A DNA stretch of 64,000 bases from Argentina anserina (lineage: Eukaryota > Streptophyta > Magnoliopsida > Rosales > Rosaceae), in NCBI RefSeq assembly GCF_933775445.1, contig NC_065875.1, positions 4,477,001 through 4,541,000 of the forward strand, written 5' to 3'. Positions within the stretch are counted from its first letter, which is position 1; each line of letters starts with the position of its first letter. This document shows positions 44,633 through 57,600 of this stretch, piece by piece. The position numbers and the translations under genes were made by a program. Below the pieces are notes generated by a model, which was given only the letters and a program-made list of their open reading frames with translations, was not told where the DNA came from and ran no database searches.

Positions 44633-46411
44633 AGGAGAACTGTCAAACTATTTTTTACTGTTTCTTTCTTTATCTTTTCCTCTTCTGGTTTGCATTCTTT
44701 CTTCTCTTACCAGATGAAAGCAAATCAACAAGAAATGGGTAGGCTTAGTTTTGCAGCGAATCAACCCGATCTTTATATTGGATACGAATGGGTGTCTGGG
44801 TTTGTGAATAAACAAGATTGTTTGTAAATTTTTCTGGGTGGGTAGGTTTAATTTTTATAGGATTTGGGTATGATTGGGTATGTGGATATATGAGAGTTTG
44901 GTTTATAAAGAGTATTGATTCTTGAAAAGAGGGTTTGATTATGAGGGGATTATGCACGGAAGAGTGGGGGTCTCTGCAAGAATATGTTCTTAGTAGAAGA
45001 GAAGAAGAAGACGATGGGAAAATAATGTTGGTGAGAAAGTGACCAGAAAAAGGAGGAGTTTTAATAATTAAATATTTTAATAACTCAATAAAATATGACA
45101 TATTGGTTGGAATGAGTTTAGTCAAATTTTGAAATCGTCAACAACTGTGTCAAATTTGAATTTGACTCCAACAATTTGATATTTGTGGTTGGAGATGCTG
45201 AAGTCTTATGATTTAACTATGTGTTCTCGAGTTTATTATTGTTGTTGTTGTTTTCATAATCTGGGTTGCCGGAAAATAACATCGATAATTATATATTAAT
45301 TTGGCCAAGCCTACCTACTCTTTATTTAAAAGTGAATGGTAAGCTTTGCATAACAATTAACAAAGCAACTTGTAGTTGTCTATTGAAGGAAATTGTATGA
45401 TAATGCATGTGGCAACGGTCGGCATCAAACTTTCGTTCTCATTTGCACGTACACACAAGTCAAGCGAAAATCCGTGGAGGGCAACAACAATTAAAGAGTC
45501 ACATGCTAAACACGTGGCGGTTAAGTATTGGGGCTGGCAGTTAGTCCTTGTCGGTCAAAGATAGAATTCGTTAGTCTTTTACGGAATGATGAAAGGGTAA
45601 AAAACCCATGTCTCTCCAGATCTAGATCAAGGGCCTAAGATTTGGGGAAAACCTACTTCTTCTCTTTTGTATAACGATGATATCCTTCTTGGTATGTTGT
45701 TAGATTCACTACTCTCTTTTGATTGTTCGAATTTTGAGATCCGAAAACCTCCATCTTTCCCCTCACTCACTACCACACCATAGCACCCTTCCCTCCATCT
45801 CAGCCTCGACGACGCCGACGCGGCTTCTCCACCGTCTAGCGCCTCTATCCGGCCAGCCCAGGCCACGAGACCACCTCCATTCAATTCCTCTTCTAATTTC
45901 TTACAAAACCCAGTCCTTGCATATATGATTCATTTCAGTTTGGTTGAGAATTGAAGAAGTTAGGGGATTATGGGGTTTTACTGCTATGCCAGATTCTCTG
46001 TGTTGGTGTGGTTGAATTCTAGAAGTTGGAGGTTTGGTTGGTTGCTTCGACAGTTTGGAGGCAGTACGTGATATAATTTGGATTTGGAGTTTGTTGATAG
46101 TAGGGATTAGATTGTGGAGGCTTGGAGGTCAGATTGATGGTGGATTGATCTGAAGATGTATATGAGCAGCTCTGAATTACCATTAGTGTTACGTCACTTA
46201 CGTGATGTGCTCGGTATGGTAACAATTGGTTTTCACACCGACCGCTAGCGGTCTCTCGAGTTCTGCCTTTTCGTCTCTTAACTGCTCTGTCATCCATTCA
46301 GTGTTGTGTTGGTTCACAGTCCGTGGACCGAATAAGCTCCGCAAGACAAGACACAACCACTGTTAGAATATCAAATATTACGAGCATCATCAATGACATA
46401 AAATTAACGCA
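44633..46411. other. Repeat-rich intergenic sequence
   Basis: Includes a terminus-like TGGTTGGAGATGCTGAAG near 45172-45190, without an identified partner. A 19-nt sequence at 46323-46341 is the reverse complement of 40464-40482. No credible gene. Confidence 0.4.
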
Positions 46412-46780
46412 TAACTGCCAATTTGCTACGATAAGATATACCTTAGTATTAATTTATTACTTTAGATTTTATTTCTGCCAATTTACCACCCTAATTTTAC
46501 AAAACTTATCAATTTGTCACTCTAAATATTAATTTTGTCAAAATATTAATCTTAAGCAAAATTTACAAATTAATTTGTTTATTTGGATTTTCAAATTAAT
46601 TCACTTGTCAAGGAGAAGTGAAAATTTGATATGGCAAAATGATAGTAAAATAGTTAATTTTAGAAAATGGGATAGCAAATTAGCAAAATTTACTTTGAAG
46701 TAGCAAATTGGCTAATTATGAAAATCTATGATAGCAAATTGACAGAGATGAATCCTAAGATAGCAAATCAGCTATTAACC
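46412..46780. mobile_element. MITE-like inverted repeat (about 370 bp)
   Basis: Left AACTGCCAATTTGCTACGAT, right complement AGCTGATTTGCTATCTTAGG. Additional TAGCAAATTGG-type motifs recur through the right half. No clear target duplication. Confidence 0.55.
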
Positions 46781-47815
46781 CTAAAATTAAGTCCCCTTAT
46801 TCCAAGTCCGGGTTTTATGATAATTAATCACCTTAACCATCTGGATGAGAGGAACATTCACTTTTTAAATTCAATTATTAAGTTCATCATTGCGAGCTTC
46901 AGTCAACAAATGAGGGCATAACGTTCTACCATTAAATATAGCCATTAACTTAATCCCAGCAAATTGAGTTGCAATCAACTGAGCAAAGCATGTGACGTGA
47001 AACTTGAAGTTTCTTTTTTTATTAACAACGACTGGGCTCGGAAGTTGGCTATCTATCTTCACAGAAATGTCTCGTGCTTGTTCTCTTTCTATAAATCTTC
47101 ATCAGGATATAGTTTTTGTTCTGTCATCCAAGCCATCTCATTAAGCTTCCCATACAGGCTCTCTTTCTTTGATATCTAAACCAAAAAGAACGAGTTTTGT
47201 TCTCTGTTTCCATTTCTCTTCTGATTCAAGTCTCACCTAGCCTACACACTTGTGGTTTGCTATCTTCTATTACTTTTACTTTGATTAGTGCTATAGTGCG
47301 TACTTCTCAGTTCTCACATTGAAAAACCCACAAAAAAAAGGTATTACTTTTATTTTGGCTAAACTTCTGATTTTGTGTTAAGAACTATTTAATTTTGTGT
47401 AGAAGGTTTTTTCATCCTTTTCTTTACCTTTGTCTTTGTGTCTTTTTACAGATGCGCATTCCGTTTGTTATCTACTTTGTGTATAAGCGGAGAATTTGGA
47501 GTAATTATACCTTCATTCATAGGTCCTTACGGAAACAACTAAGGTATGCTGCTTACTTAGGCCTTATGATTTAAACCACGGATCTGATAAGCCCGCGGAT
47601 GCCCGCAAATCCGATGAGGTTTTACTCGGCCCGGCTCATGAGAAATCCCGTCAAAGTCTGTTTCCCTGGGTAGAGGGCCGAGCTTAGTTTAGAAGTGTGA
47701 AACCCGGCCCGGCTCACCAAAAACCCACAAGGCCCGACCCGTAAAAGCCTGTACGGCTCAGCCCATAAAAACTATTACATTTAAACTATAGCCAAGTAAT
47801 AAAATACTATACATA
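46781..47815. other. Promoter/5' UTR-like sequence, then a GC-rich repeat remnant
   Basis: About 46950-47460 looks like a plant promoter and leader (TCTATAAAT at about 47088, then a C/T-rich stretch), but no coding exon follows. About 47575-47770 contains repeated GCCCG/CGGCCCGGCTCA words (AAGCCCGCGGATGCCCG, GGCCCGACCCGTAAAAGCC), typical of a non-coding dispersed repeat. Confidence 0.35.
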
Positions 47816-47819
47816 CATA

Positions 47820-49465
47820 TTCTATTACATTTAGAATAAAACTATCGCATTATAAAACGAATATATGAAGGAAACTTCTTGAGGTCGATCAATACCAGCC
47901 GATATGATCGGTATATATATTTAGTGACCCTATAAAAATTTCAACCAATTCGGACCTTGTCTGACCATCAGAATTTCCGGTAAACCAAAAACACCACTAA
48001 TATGCCCCAAGAGAAGACCCATTATCAAGATGCGAATGCCGAAACCGTTTACATATCTAAAATCACCTCATTTTTATCACCAATCGTACGTGGTCATACC
48101 GAGGAAACCAATTTGGCAAAGTCTCAGTCAATGGGGTTTTAATATGTCAAAATGTCTATTTCTTGTTAACCGTAGGTATAAACGGTCAAACTATGTCCAA
48201 AACGGACGAAAATTTTACGAGATCCCTAAATATATATACCGATCACATCTGCTGGTGTCGATCGACCATATTTTCAACTAAAGTGGTCGATCACCGAAGT
48301 GTCCACTAATGTATTATAACCTTTTATATTAGGTTTAGAATAAAACTATCACATTATGAAGTGACTATATGAAGCGACTATATGAAGGAAACATTTTAGG
48401 ATCGATCGACACCAGCCGATGTCATCGGTATATATATTTAGTGATCTTGTAAACATTTCATCCAATTTGGAGCTCATTTGACATTCGGAATTTCCAGTAA
48501 ACCAAAAACACCACTAATATGTCCTAAGTGAAGACCCATTACGAACATCGAACACCGAAAACCGTTTTCATATTTGAAATCACCTAATTTTTGTCACCAA
48601 TCGTGCGCAGTTGCACCGAAGAAACACATTTAGTAAAGCATTGGTCAATGAGGTTTTAATATGTCAAAACACCTCTTTTTTAGTTGAGAGGTGCGGATAG
48701 TCAAGCCATGTATAAAAATGACGAAAATTTTATAGGATCCCTAAATATATATACCGATCACATCTCCTAATGTATACATTAGTTAACACAAGCCAAAGTG
48801 TCAACTAATGTATCATAACATTTATATTATGTTTAGAATAAAACTATCGCATTATAAAATGACTATATGAATGAAACTTCTCAGGATCGATCAACACCAG
48901 TCGATGTGATCAGTATATATATTTAGTGACCTTGAAAAAAATTTCATCCAATCGGACCTCATTTGACCGTTGAAATTTCTGGTAAACCAAAAACACCACT
49001 AATTTGTCCTAAGGGAAGATCCATTACTAAGATGCGAACACCGGAAACCGTTTTCATATCTGAAATCACCTAATTTTGGTCACCGATCATGCAGTCGTAT
49101 TGAGGAAAGTCATTTGGCAAAATCCCGGTCGATGAGGTTTTAATATGTCAAAACACCACTTTTTTTGTTGACCGTAGGTACGAACGGTTAAATCATGTCC
49201 AAACAGACGAACTTGTACGGGATCCCTAAATATACATACCTATCACATCTGATGTTGGTGTCGATCGACCATATTTTGAACTGAAATTGTCGATCGCCGA
49301 AGTGTCCCACTAATGTTTCATAACATTTATATTAGGTTTATAATAAAACTATCGCATTATGAAGTAGCTATATGAAGAAAACTTCTCGGGATCGATTAAC
49401 ACTAATTGATGTGATCGGTATATATATTTAGTAACCCTATAAAAATTTCATCTAATTCGGACCAC
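47820..49465. repeat. Tandem array B of the same roughly 500-bp repeat
   Basis: Same orientation and same landmarks as array A. GATATGATCGGTATATATAT-type landmarks occur near 47898, 48413, 48897 and 49405, giving spacings of about 515, 484 and 508 bp. Diverged and non-coding. Confidence 0.85.
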
Positions 49466-49645
49466 TATCATTATAGGTTTGAGATCAAATCCAAGTTTGC
49501 GATTAGAATTCTGGTTTTGAGATTCAAGTTAGGGTTAACTGGTGGTTCTTGAAATTGTTAACCTGCTCGATCTCCGAAAGCTAGTAATTGCAGTATTCTC
49601 GATCTCATTCTTATGAAGGAGAAATGATGATTCAAACATAACAAA

Positions 49646-49690
<45 letters not shown>

Positions 49691-50488
49691 TACTATAATC
49701 AACACACAATCAGTTGAACAAGCCTCAGTAGCACCAAAGGTGCGTGGGTGGAATTTCAGCATGGAATAAGCTCTAAAAACTAAAATTTGAAACAAAACCA
49801 AAAACTAATCCAAAACAATTTGAAAAAAGTAAAGAAAGCAATAACCTACATGCATGAAATAGGGCTCGAAACTTGCTCATCCCTGCAACCCAAGATGTAC
49901 TTTTCAGACCAAGAAACGAATGAAATCATACCTCACTCATGTATGGATCTTCCCTTAATTTCAAGGGATTACATCAAAGCAGCATACAAAGAAATTAATG
50001 GAAACCAACACAAAATGAGCCCAAATAAGTAAAAGAGGAAAATTGACCAAAAGCCAAAGCCCAGCCCACGTCCCCAACCCTCACCCTTGCACCTAGGCCG
50101 TCTGCTGTGAAGCCGTCACCACCGACTTAGTTCGGTGGCCTCCCTTTCTAGGAGAACATGGTGCCGAAACTCTGGTGTGCCGCCTGAGAGGACGGTGACA
50201 CAGCCCTAACCCACTGTTGAAGCCCACCTACCACAGCCGCTTGCGAGATTCGCGACCCAAACTAGGTACCAACGCCTCCTCCCGTCGTACTCTCAGTCTC
50301 GGATTCAATGCGCTACCTTACTATTTTCGTTCAAGCCGGTCGTCGAACAAAGCCCGCCTCCTTACCCACCCGGCCAGAAAAGGTGATGAAAGACCGTAGG
50401 GGATAAAACTCGTCGTCTCCCTTCTTCCGAAACTCTAAGGTTTCAGTATACACGCTCTGATATTGATGGAACGACTGGCTATGTTATT
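49466..50488. other. Unclassified sequence before the second Helitron
   Basis: Contains a (GA)n tract (49648-49688) and a GC-richer stretch (about 50040-50400) with short ORFs that match nothing I recognise. ACGCTCTGATATTGATGG near 50450-50467 loosely resembles a degraded reverse-oriented tRNA-iMet primer-binding site, so part may be an old retroelement. Confidence 0.3.
49648..49688. repeat. (GA)n microsatellite
   Basis: About 40 bp of uninterrupted GA dinucleotides. Confidence 0.95.
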
Positions 50489-53400
50489 TCCTATATATTA
50501 TACGCCGGTGGCAATTTCAACAGTGTACCTACAGTAGTGAATGTTCACAAATGACAGTGTTCGGTCAATTTTGCCATTGGTGTTGCGTTGCGTTTTGACG
50601 ACACTGCCCCTTGAGCTGGATATAGAAGACTTCTTTCTCTCTCTCTCTCTCTCACACACACAACCGACGTTTGCCCCCCTTTTCAGACCCGACCTCTTCT
50701 TTCTCCCTATTTGGGCTCTCCTCAGACTGGGTATTCACCTCAGAACGACCATTGAAACTGGGAACGAAGATGTTTGATCAAATTCAAGCAAACGCTCTTG
50801 GTAATAGCAATTTCAGTTTGAATTTGTTATCTGTTTCTGTTGGTTTTGAACTGATTGGGTTTTAATTTTAAAGGGATTTTCAACTGATCATTTGCATTTG
50901 TCTCGGTTGTTGGGGATCCGTCTGATCTATATAGCGAGATAGAGAGAGGATGAGGAGTTCCCATGATCGAGCGGGGAGTAGCTATCATGGATTTTTTACA
51001 TATTAAGTTCTAGGTAAGCTTCTATTTGGTTGTTCACTTTTTGCATTTGGGTGTCTGCCAATTGAGCATTTTTCTGTATGGGTTTTGTACTCAAACTCCT
51101 AAAATTGATTCTTCATTATTCTTCAAAGTTCATATTTTAGAAGTCCAATTACCTCATTTTTTCTTCAGGGTGCAAACTTGAATTTCATATATGTACTAGG
51201 GAAATTGAGATTAATTTGATATGATTCAATGGGAGTTGGTAGCTCTATTGATCTATTTCGTATTTTTATTGAACTTAAACAAACCATTTTGGGTAATTGA
51301 ACTTACGTTTGGATGTTCTAGGGAGCTCAAATTTGAATGAGCTGGATTTTGTTTTCTTTGCTTATTGACTTTGTTTTTGGATTCTTATGTTACTCTGTTT
51401 AAATTGTGATTGTTGGTTTTAATCTGGTTCCTTTTCCTGCCTAAATTTGTTGATCGTAAGTTGATGTTTCTGCTTGGAGGTTTGTCAAACTTTGCAAAAA
51501 TCAGGTAGCTTATTCCTTGGTTTTTATCTCTTTATAATCCATTTTTAAGTAGCTGTGTGGTTAGAGTATAGATTTGGTTTGCCTAGGATAAAAGTGTGTA
51601 TATGTGTATTGAGTGGGTGAAATTGATGTGAAAGATTCTTGAACATGTTGTGTAAAGTAGGCAATCTGTGAGTTATGGCTTTGAATATCTTCTTTGGTCA
51701 AATTGCTGCGATATGTTCCAATACACTGAACAAGTGTTAACTTTGGGTATTTTTATATTTCTTTCTATATAGCTGCAATACTTATGTTGAATTTAACATC
51801 AGAATTTGTTTTGGTTGAATTAACGGGAGACCCTTGATAGAGTGAAGCTGAAGTTTCATTTACAAAAAGTGGAATCAGCTTTCATTGTATTTCTTGAACA
51901 TGAAAGTGCATACTGCACTCTTGCTGTAATTTCTATTGTTGTAGGTTCTTTATAACTGAATGGATGTGAGCTTAATGAGTTGTTATATAGTCTTAGTCTT
52001 AGAATTGCTTTGAATGATGACAGGGATGTCTAAAGTGGAAATAAATGCTCAGAACTTGAAATCAGACACATGTATTATGAGTGAATCTTGCTTTTTGTAT
52101 CATGTTTTTGTGGCTGGTGAGTTTTCTAAAATGCCTTATTTGCAGTAGTGAGTTGTTCAATTGCATCATTGAGTTGTAGCCTATATGAATATTTAATGGA
52201 ATTTCCTTCGGTCTAATCCTCTTGCTTTCTTTTCATAGGTTGCTCAAATTTTTTCTTATCAATAGTTATTTTTTATTCAGCAGGAATACCAAATTCAAAT
52301 TGCAAAAGTCAAGAAGAAGGTTAGATAGGCAGAGTTGTGCTCATCTGAGGAAGAGGCTGTTGCTTGGGGTATGTTTTCAATCCAAGGTAACATATTAACA
52401 CCATTCTTATGTTAGAATTGTGCGAGGGCGTTTTTGCGATTGACATGAATTTCTTCAATGAAATATAGCTTGAAATTTGCTTTAGTTTTCATTTTGGCAT
52501 GCACATGATAAATGAGGCGCATAAATCAAATGAACCAATCTGAGAACTGTTACAGTTTAATCTGGCATATTAATTGATACTATCTTTCAATAAAAAATCG
52601 TGTATGGTATTTGGGATTTATAGAAAATATATTATTTTCATCCTATTAATATGTGGGTGAATTTTAACTGCTAGGTTAATCCTTTAGTATTGAATAAACA
52701 AATAAAATTTCTCAATAAACAGTAACATTGCTTTTGAAGTACGATGTTCAATTTTGGGGTCAGTCCAACTTTGTTATTTATTATTTTTTCTAATTTTATG
52801 TTCACTACTTTGTGTATTACCGAACAATAATGAGTTGAACAGTTTAAAAGTTTGACGATTAAGGAATTAGTGGTGGCCTTTCGGCTTCTGTTGTAATTTG
52901 TTACTGTATGGTTTTTTATTGTGTTATTTATTATATTACTACCTCGGTTCTTTTGTATAATCTCTTTGTATCAAATTCAAGGGGCCTCATACTCCATTTT
53001 GAAAATGAGGACAATTGGAATGTGATACAACTAAAGTATTATGCAGAAGAATCATACTTGGGAATTGTTCAATCTGTGTGTCAATGCTTAAGACTCAGCT
53101 GGTATGTGATACATGTTTTTGTTGATGGATCAATCTAAATCAGTATGATTCTCATGTTATTCATGTTGATAGTATCAATATAAAGTTTGTAACTCTATGG
53201 TCTGGGTTTTGATGCTTTGTGGAAGACTGAATCATTATGGTTTATTAGAATCCACAAAGTTGCAAATCGTTTATCAATTTTGTGACTGCATATTGTCTGT
53301 TAAAAATAAGTGACATTTATAGCACTGTGGTTTGCCAATGATGAATGCCATGTTGATCCAACAGGTCTCAGTAAAACAATAGCTACTATTGCATTCTTTC

Positions 53401-54440
53401 TATTGTTGTCCCCTCTTCAATTATGGGTTCACAAAACAAAGATAGTTGATTGAGTACTGTTTGGAGTTTGGTTTCTAGACACTAATTAGAATTCTTTGTT
53501 TTAGCAGGTTAACGAGCAGTCATCTTTTGCATTTTGGAGGTTTGTGTGGATGTGGTATGTTCCATAATCCATTCTTCTAATCCTTTGTGTTTACGTTGTA
53601 TGCAATCTACCAATAGCAGATACAATCATTTCTTAATTTATAAAATTGATTGCAATGTGTCTTTATGTGTGTGTTCTGCTTTCCTTCTATCAATATAGTA
53701 TTTCATTTCCTTTAGACATATTTGCTTTATGTCTGTGACGTATCTATTTAGTTATTATTAGCTAAATATTTTGTATCAATAATGTAGCTTCAAGAAGTGC
53801 CACAAGAAAGTGGTGGTGATTTTAATTTCCATGTTGATCAAAACCACAATTGGTGTCATTGTGGCTCTTAGTACACTATTTGCGCCTGTCCCAGTACATA
53901 TGGTACTGCAAATCCCAAATGATACCAAGAGCATTTCACTTTGTTCTGAATTTGCTTTATAGTTTCCTAATATAGGTAGTGGAAATTAATTATAGATATA
54001 TATATATATATATATTTTTTTTTTTGCTTTTTAAGTATATTTTTTAGACGGTAGCTCATGTGTTCTGGTCATGGACTTACTAGCAGATTCTGAGTTATTC
54101 TTATCTCATGGATTTCAGTGTGATTTGATGAATGTGGAGGCTGCGGATTGTTGTGTACAACTGAGATGAGATCAGTCTATTGTCTTCAATTAGAGAAAAT
54201 TGTGTGATTTTTGAGTTTGATGTAAACCTCACAAGTTTTTATAACAAAACCTTATATTTGTACGCAGATTATTTCATTATTATGAAAAATGTTTCATACC
54301 CTCCTGAGTGAAATCCGTATGGTATCAAGATCTTCATTCTTCTTCACTACCTCTAAATGAAGTCATCAAACAATTCCATTTCCCTCAAATTCTTGGTTCT
54401 TCAACTATAAAGCCGCAGCAAAACGCGGCCTCATACCTAG
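50489..54440 (+). mobile_element. Probable non-autonomous Helitron upstream of the NLR
   Basis: The right end has a hairpin GCCGC-AGCAAAAC-GCGGC (54412-54429), spacer CTCATAC and CTAG at 54437-54440 followed by T. The proposed left end is TCCTATATATTATACG at 50489, similar to the left end of the other candidate Helitron. About 3.95 kb, AT-rich, with no RepHel ORF and no captured gene that I recognise. The right end is well supported; the left is tentative. Confidence 0.5.
54412..54440 (+). other. Helitron 3' hairpin and CTAG terminus
   Basis: Five-bp GC stem, eight-base loop, seven-base spacer, then CTAG and a host T. Confidence 0.65.
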
Positions 54441-54629
54441 TACTATTAGGATATGTATGTAATTGAGGCCGGGTAATTAACTGAAAGACTACGATAGGGA
54501 GTCTAGTTTTCAATCGAGGAAAATGAAAATATTGGTATACGTTGAACGAAATTTACACCAAAATATACCAATATCAGGTTCAATTGTTATCACAGGAATT
54601 TAACTGCTTTTAAATTAATTTTAACAGAC
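54441..54629 (+). promoter_or_regulatory. NLR leader with probable 5' UTR splice acceptor
   Basis: 190 bp between the Helitron end and the NLR start codon. TTAATTTTAACAG ending at 54627 is a good splice acceptor two bases before ATG, so the transcript probably has a 5' UTR intron and an upstream leader exon beyond or within the Helitron. Confidence 0.5.
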
Positions 54630-57600
54630 ATGGAGCTTCTCGTTGGAATTGCTACAAAGATTGGTGAGCACACAGTGGCACCAGTTATACGCCAAGTGGG
54701 TTATACAATCCACTACAAAAAGAACCTCAAAAAGCTACAGAGTGAAGTAGATAAATTGGGTCATGCCAGAGAAAGTATGCGGCATTCGATTAAAACAGAG
54801 GAAAGAAAAGGTAGAAAGATTGAAGCAGGGGTCCAGAAATGGCTGACTGAAGTGAATCAGCTAACTGAAAATGCAGATAGTATCTTGACAGATGAACAGC
54901 ATGCGGCGACCAAGTGTCTCCAGGGCTTTTGTCCTAATATAAAGCTTCGCCATCATCTAAGCAGGAAATCAACAAAGTTGGCTCTAGAGGTTGCTGAAAA
55001 ACTTGAGGAGAAAATGAATGATTTTGCTACTATTGCATACGATGCTTCCCCAGAAGAGGTGTGTACAATAGCCATCCAAGATTATGAAGCCTTTGATTCA
55101 AGAACTTCAACTGTGAATGATGTAATTGCAGAGCTGAGAAAGTCGAACACCTACATGATTGGAGTGTACGGTATGGGGGGAGTTGGAAAGACAACACTAG
55201 TCAAAGAAGTATACAAGCAAGTTACAAGAGGTGAGAAGCTGTTTGATGACGTGGTTATGGTACTCGATCTGAAACAGAATCCCAGCATTGAACGGATTCA
55301 AAAAGAAATTGCAGAGAAGTTAGGTCTCGAGCTTTCGGAAGCTGGGACCCCAGCTGGAAGAGCAACTCAAATATGCAACAGGATCAAGGACAAGAAGTCT
55401 CTTGTGATCCTAGATGATGTTTGGGAATATATTGATTTGGAGGCTGTTGGTCTTCCTCGCATGACGACTCTCACAATTTTGTTGACTTCACGAAATAAGC
55501 CAGTATTAGCTTCAGAAATGGGTACACAAAAAGAGTTTCCTCTCGAAGTATTGAACAGAGAAGAAAGTTGGAGTTTATTTAAGAAAATGGCGGGTGATAT
55601 TGTTGAAAAACCTGACATCCAGACTATAGCAGCTCGAGTCGCCGAGAAATGTGGAGGTCTGCCGCTTTTGATTGTCACTGTTGCAAGAGGTCTGAAAGAT
55701 AGTCAATTACACAATTGGAGAGATACTTTCAGACGTCTGAATAAGTTGGATGGTAAAGGACTGAAAGAAAAAACATACTCTGCAATTGAGTGGAGTTACA
55801 ATAAATTAGAGAGTGAGGAGCTTAAATCTGTGTTCATGCTCTGTGTAACTGAGGTTGGGAGAACCAATTCTGCTTATATCCTCGACTTGTTTAAATATAG
55901 TATGGGGCTCGATTTCATCAAAGATGTTGATACAATGGCGGAAGCACGGGATGCATTCTATTCTCTGCTTAAAAAGCTGCAACATTCTTGCCTGTTGCAA
56001 GATGGAGATGATGACCAATGGATCAGAGTCCATGATCTTGTAAAAGACGTTGGTAACCATATTGCTGCTAGAGATCATCATGTGTTATCAGTATCTCATG
56101 GAAGTGAACTAAAAGAATGGCCAGATAAGGAATCCTGCGAAAAGTGCACTCGGATGTCTCTCAAGAACTGCAATATTCCCGACTTTCCTGAATTTTTACA
56201 ATGCCCAATTCTAACAATGTTTCATATACACAGTGATAATGTCGACTCCCGAGAAATCCCAAGCAACTTTTTTGATAAGATGAAGAAACTCAAAGTGTTG
56301 GATTTGACAAATCGGAATATCCCATCGCTACCTCCATCTCTTAAATCCCTCAAAGATCTTCAGACATTGTGCTTGGATGCGTGCACGTTGGAAGACATTG
56401 CTTTGGTTGGTCAGTTAACAAACTTGAAAGTCTTGAGCTTTTTAAATTCCAAGTTTAAAGAATTACCCAAAGAAATAGGGCAGTTAACTCGTCTGCAATT
56501 GTTGGATTTGACTGAATGCTCTCAGTTAGAAGTAATTTCACCTGATGTTTTATCCAAACTGACTAAACTTGAAGAGTTAAGAATGGGGAAAAATAGCTTT
56601 AACAAATGGGAGCATGAAAGAGTCGCTGATGTCAAACAAAGTAATGCAAGCCTTGAAGAGCTGAAGTACCTATATCGGCTAACCGCATTACAAATACATA
56701 TCCCAGATGCTCACATACTTCCGGCAGATTTATTCACCGCTAGTAAGTTGCAGAGATTTCAAATATGTATTGGTTCTGTGTGGAAATGGGATGACGTGGA
56801 TGAAGCTCTCAATGCACTAAAGCTTCATCTCACTACCAACAATGAATTCGACCAAGGTCTAAAAATGTTGCTCAAAAGAACTCAAGACTTGCACGTGGAA
56901 GGAATGGAGGGTGTTAATGACAAGTTTTTCCGTGAACTAGTCGCAGGAGATTTTCATCAACTGAAACATTTGCATATCCAAAACAGTGCTCAATTTTTAT
57001 ATAATATTATTGAGAAGGTACGCTCCTACAATTGTTTTATACTTTCATTTTACCTTGTTTTAAATTATATTATTGTTATTATGAACCATAGTTATATTTT
57101 TGACGTCATGGCAGACAACTACATATTATTAGAGAGTTATCTAGGAGTTTTCCTTTTTTAAATTTAGTAAGATTAATTTTTAACTTTTGAGCAGTAAGTG
57201 TGGTGCAAAACCTATTCAGAAAAAGAACAAACGATCAATTAGCTAGTCTTTTTTGTTATGTCTTTTCATAGGAAGAGGTACGTTAGTGTTACTTTGCTTT
57301 AGTCTGCCTCGATTAGCCCTTGGGTTCAATTTCAAATGGCAAATGATAAGGTTACATAAGATATCTTGTATTAATATTAGTTCATAAATCGAACTCAAGC
57401 TATCATTTCTTTTTTTATTTAACATTTCATAAATGAGAGACATATGTCCCTACTCCCTAATCAAACTCAAGCTAATATAGATGAGGGACATATGTGTGCA
57501 AAAAATCTATGTTTTTCTATGTTCAAATTGGTGTATTTCCACCATTTAATTACATAATTGTCCAATGCATGATTACCAGGTGAGTTTTCCTAACTTGACA

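Noticed and set aside
41528..49465. CRISPR-like or prokaryotic repeat array
   Set aside because: Repeat units are about 500 bp and diverged, with no short identical repeats and unique spacers; the window is a plant nuclear genome.
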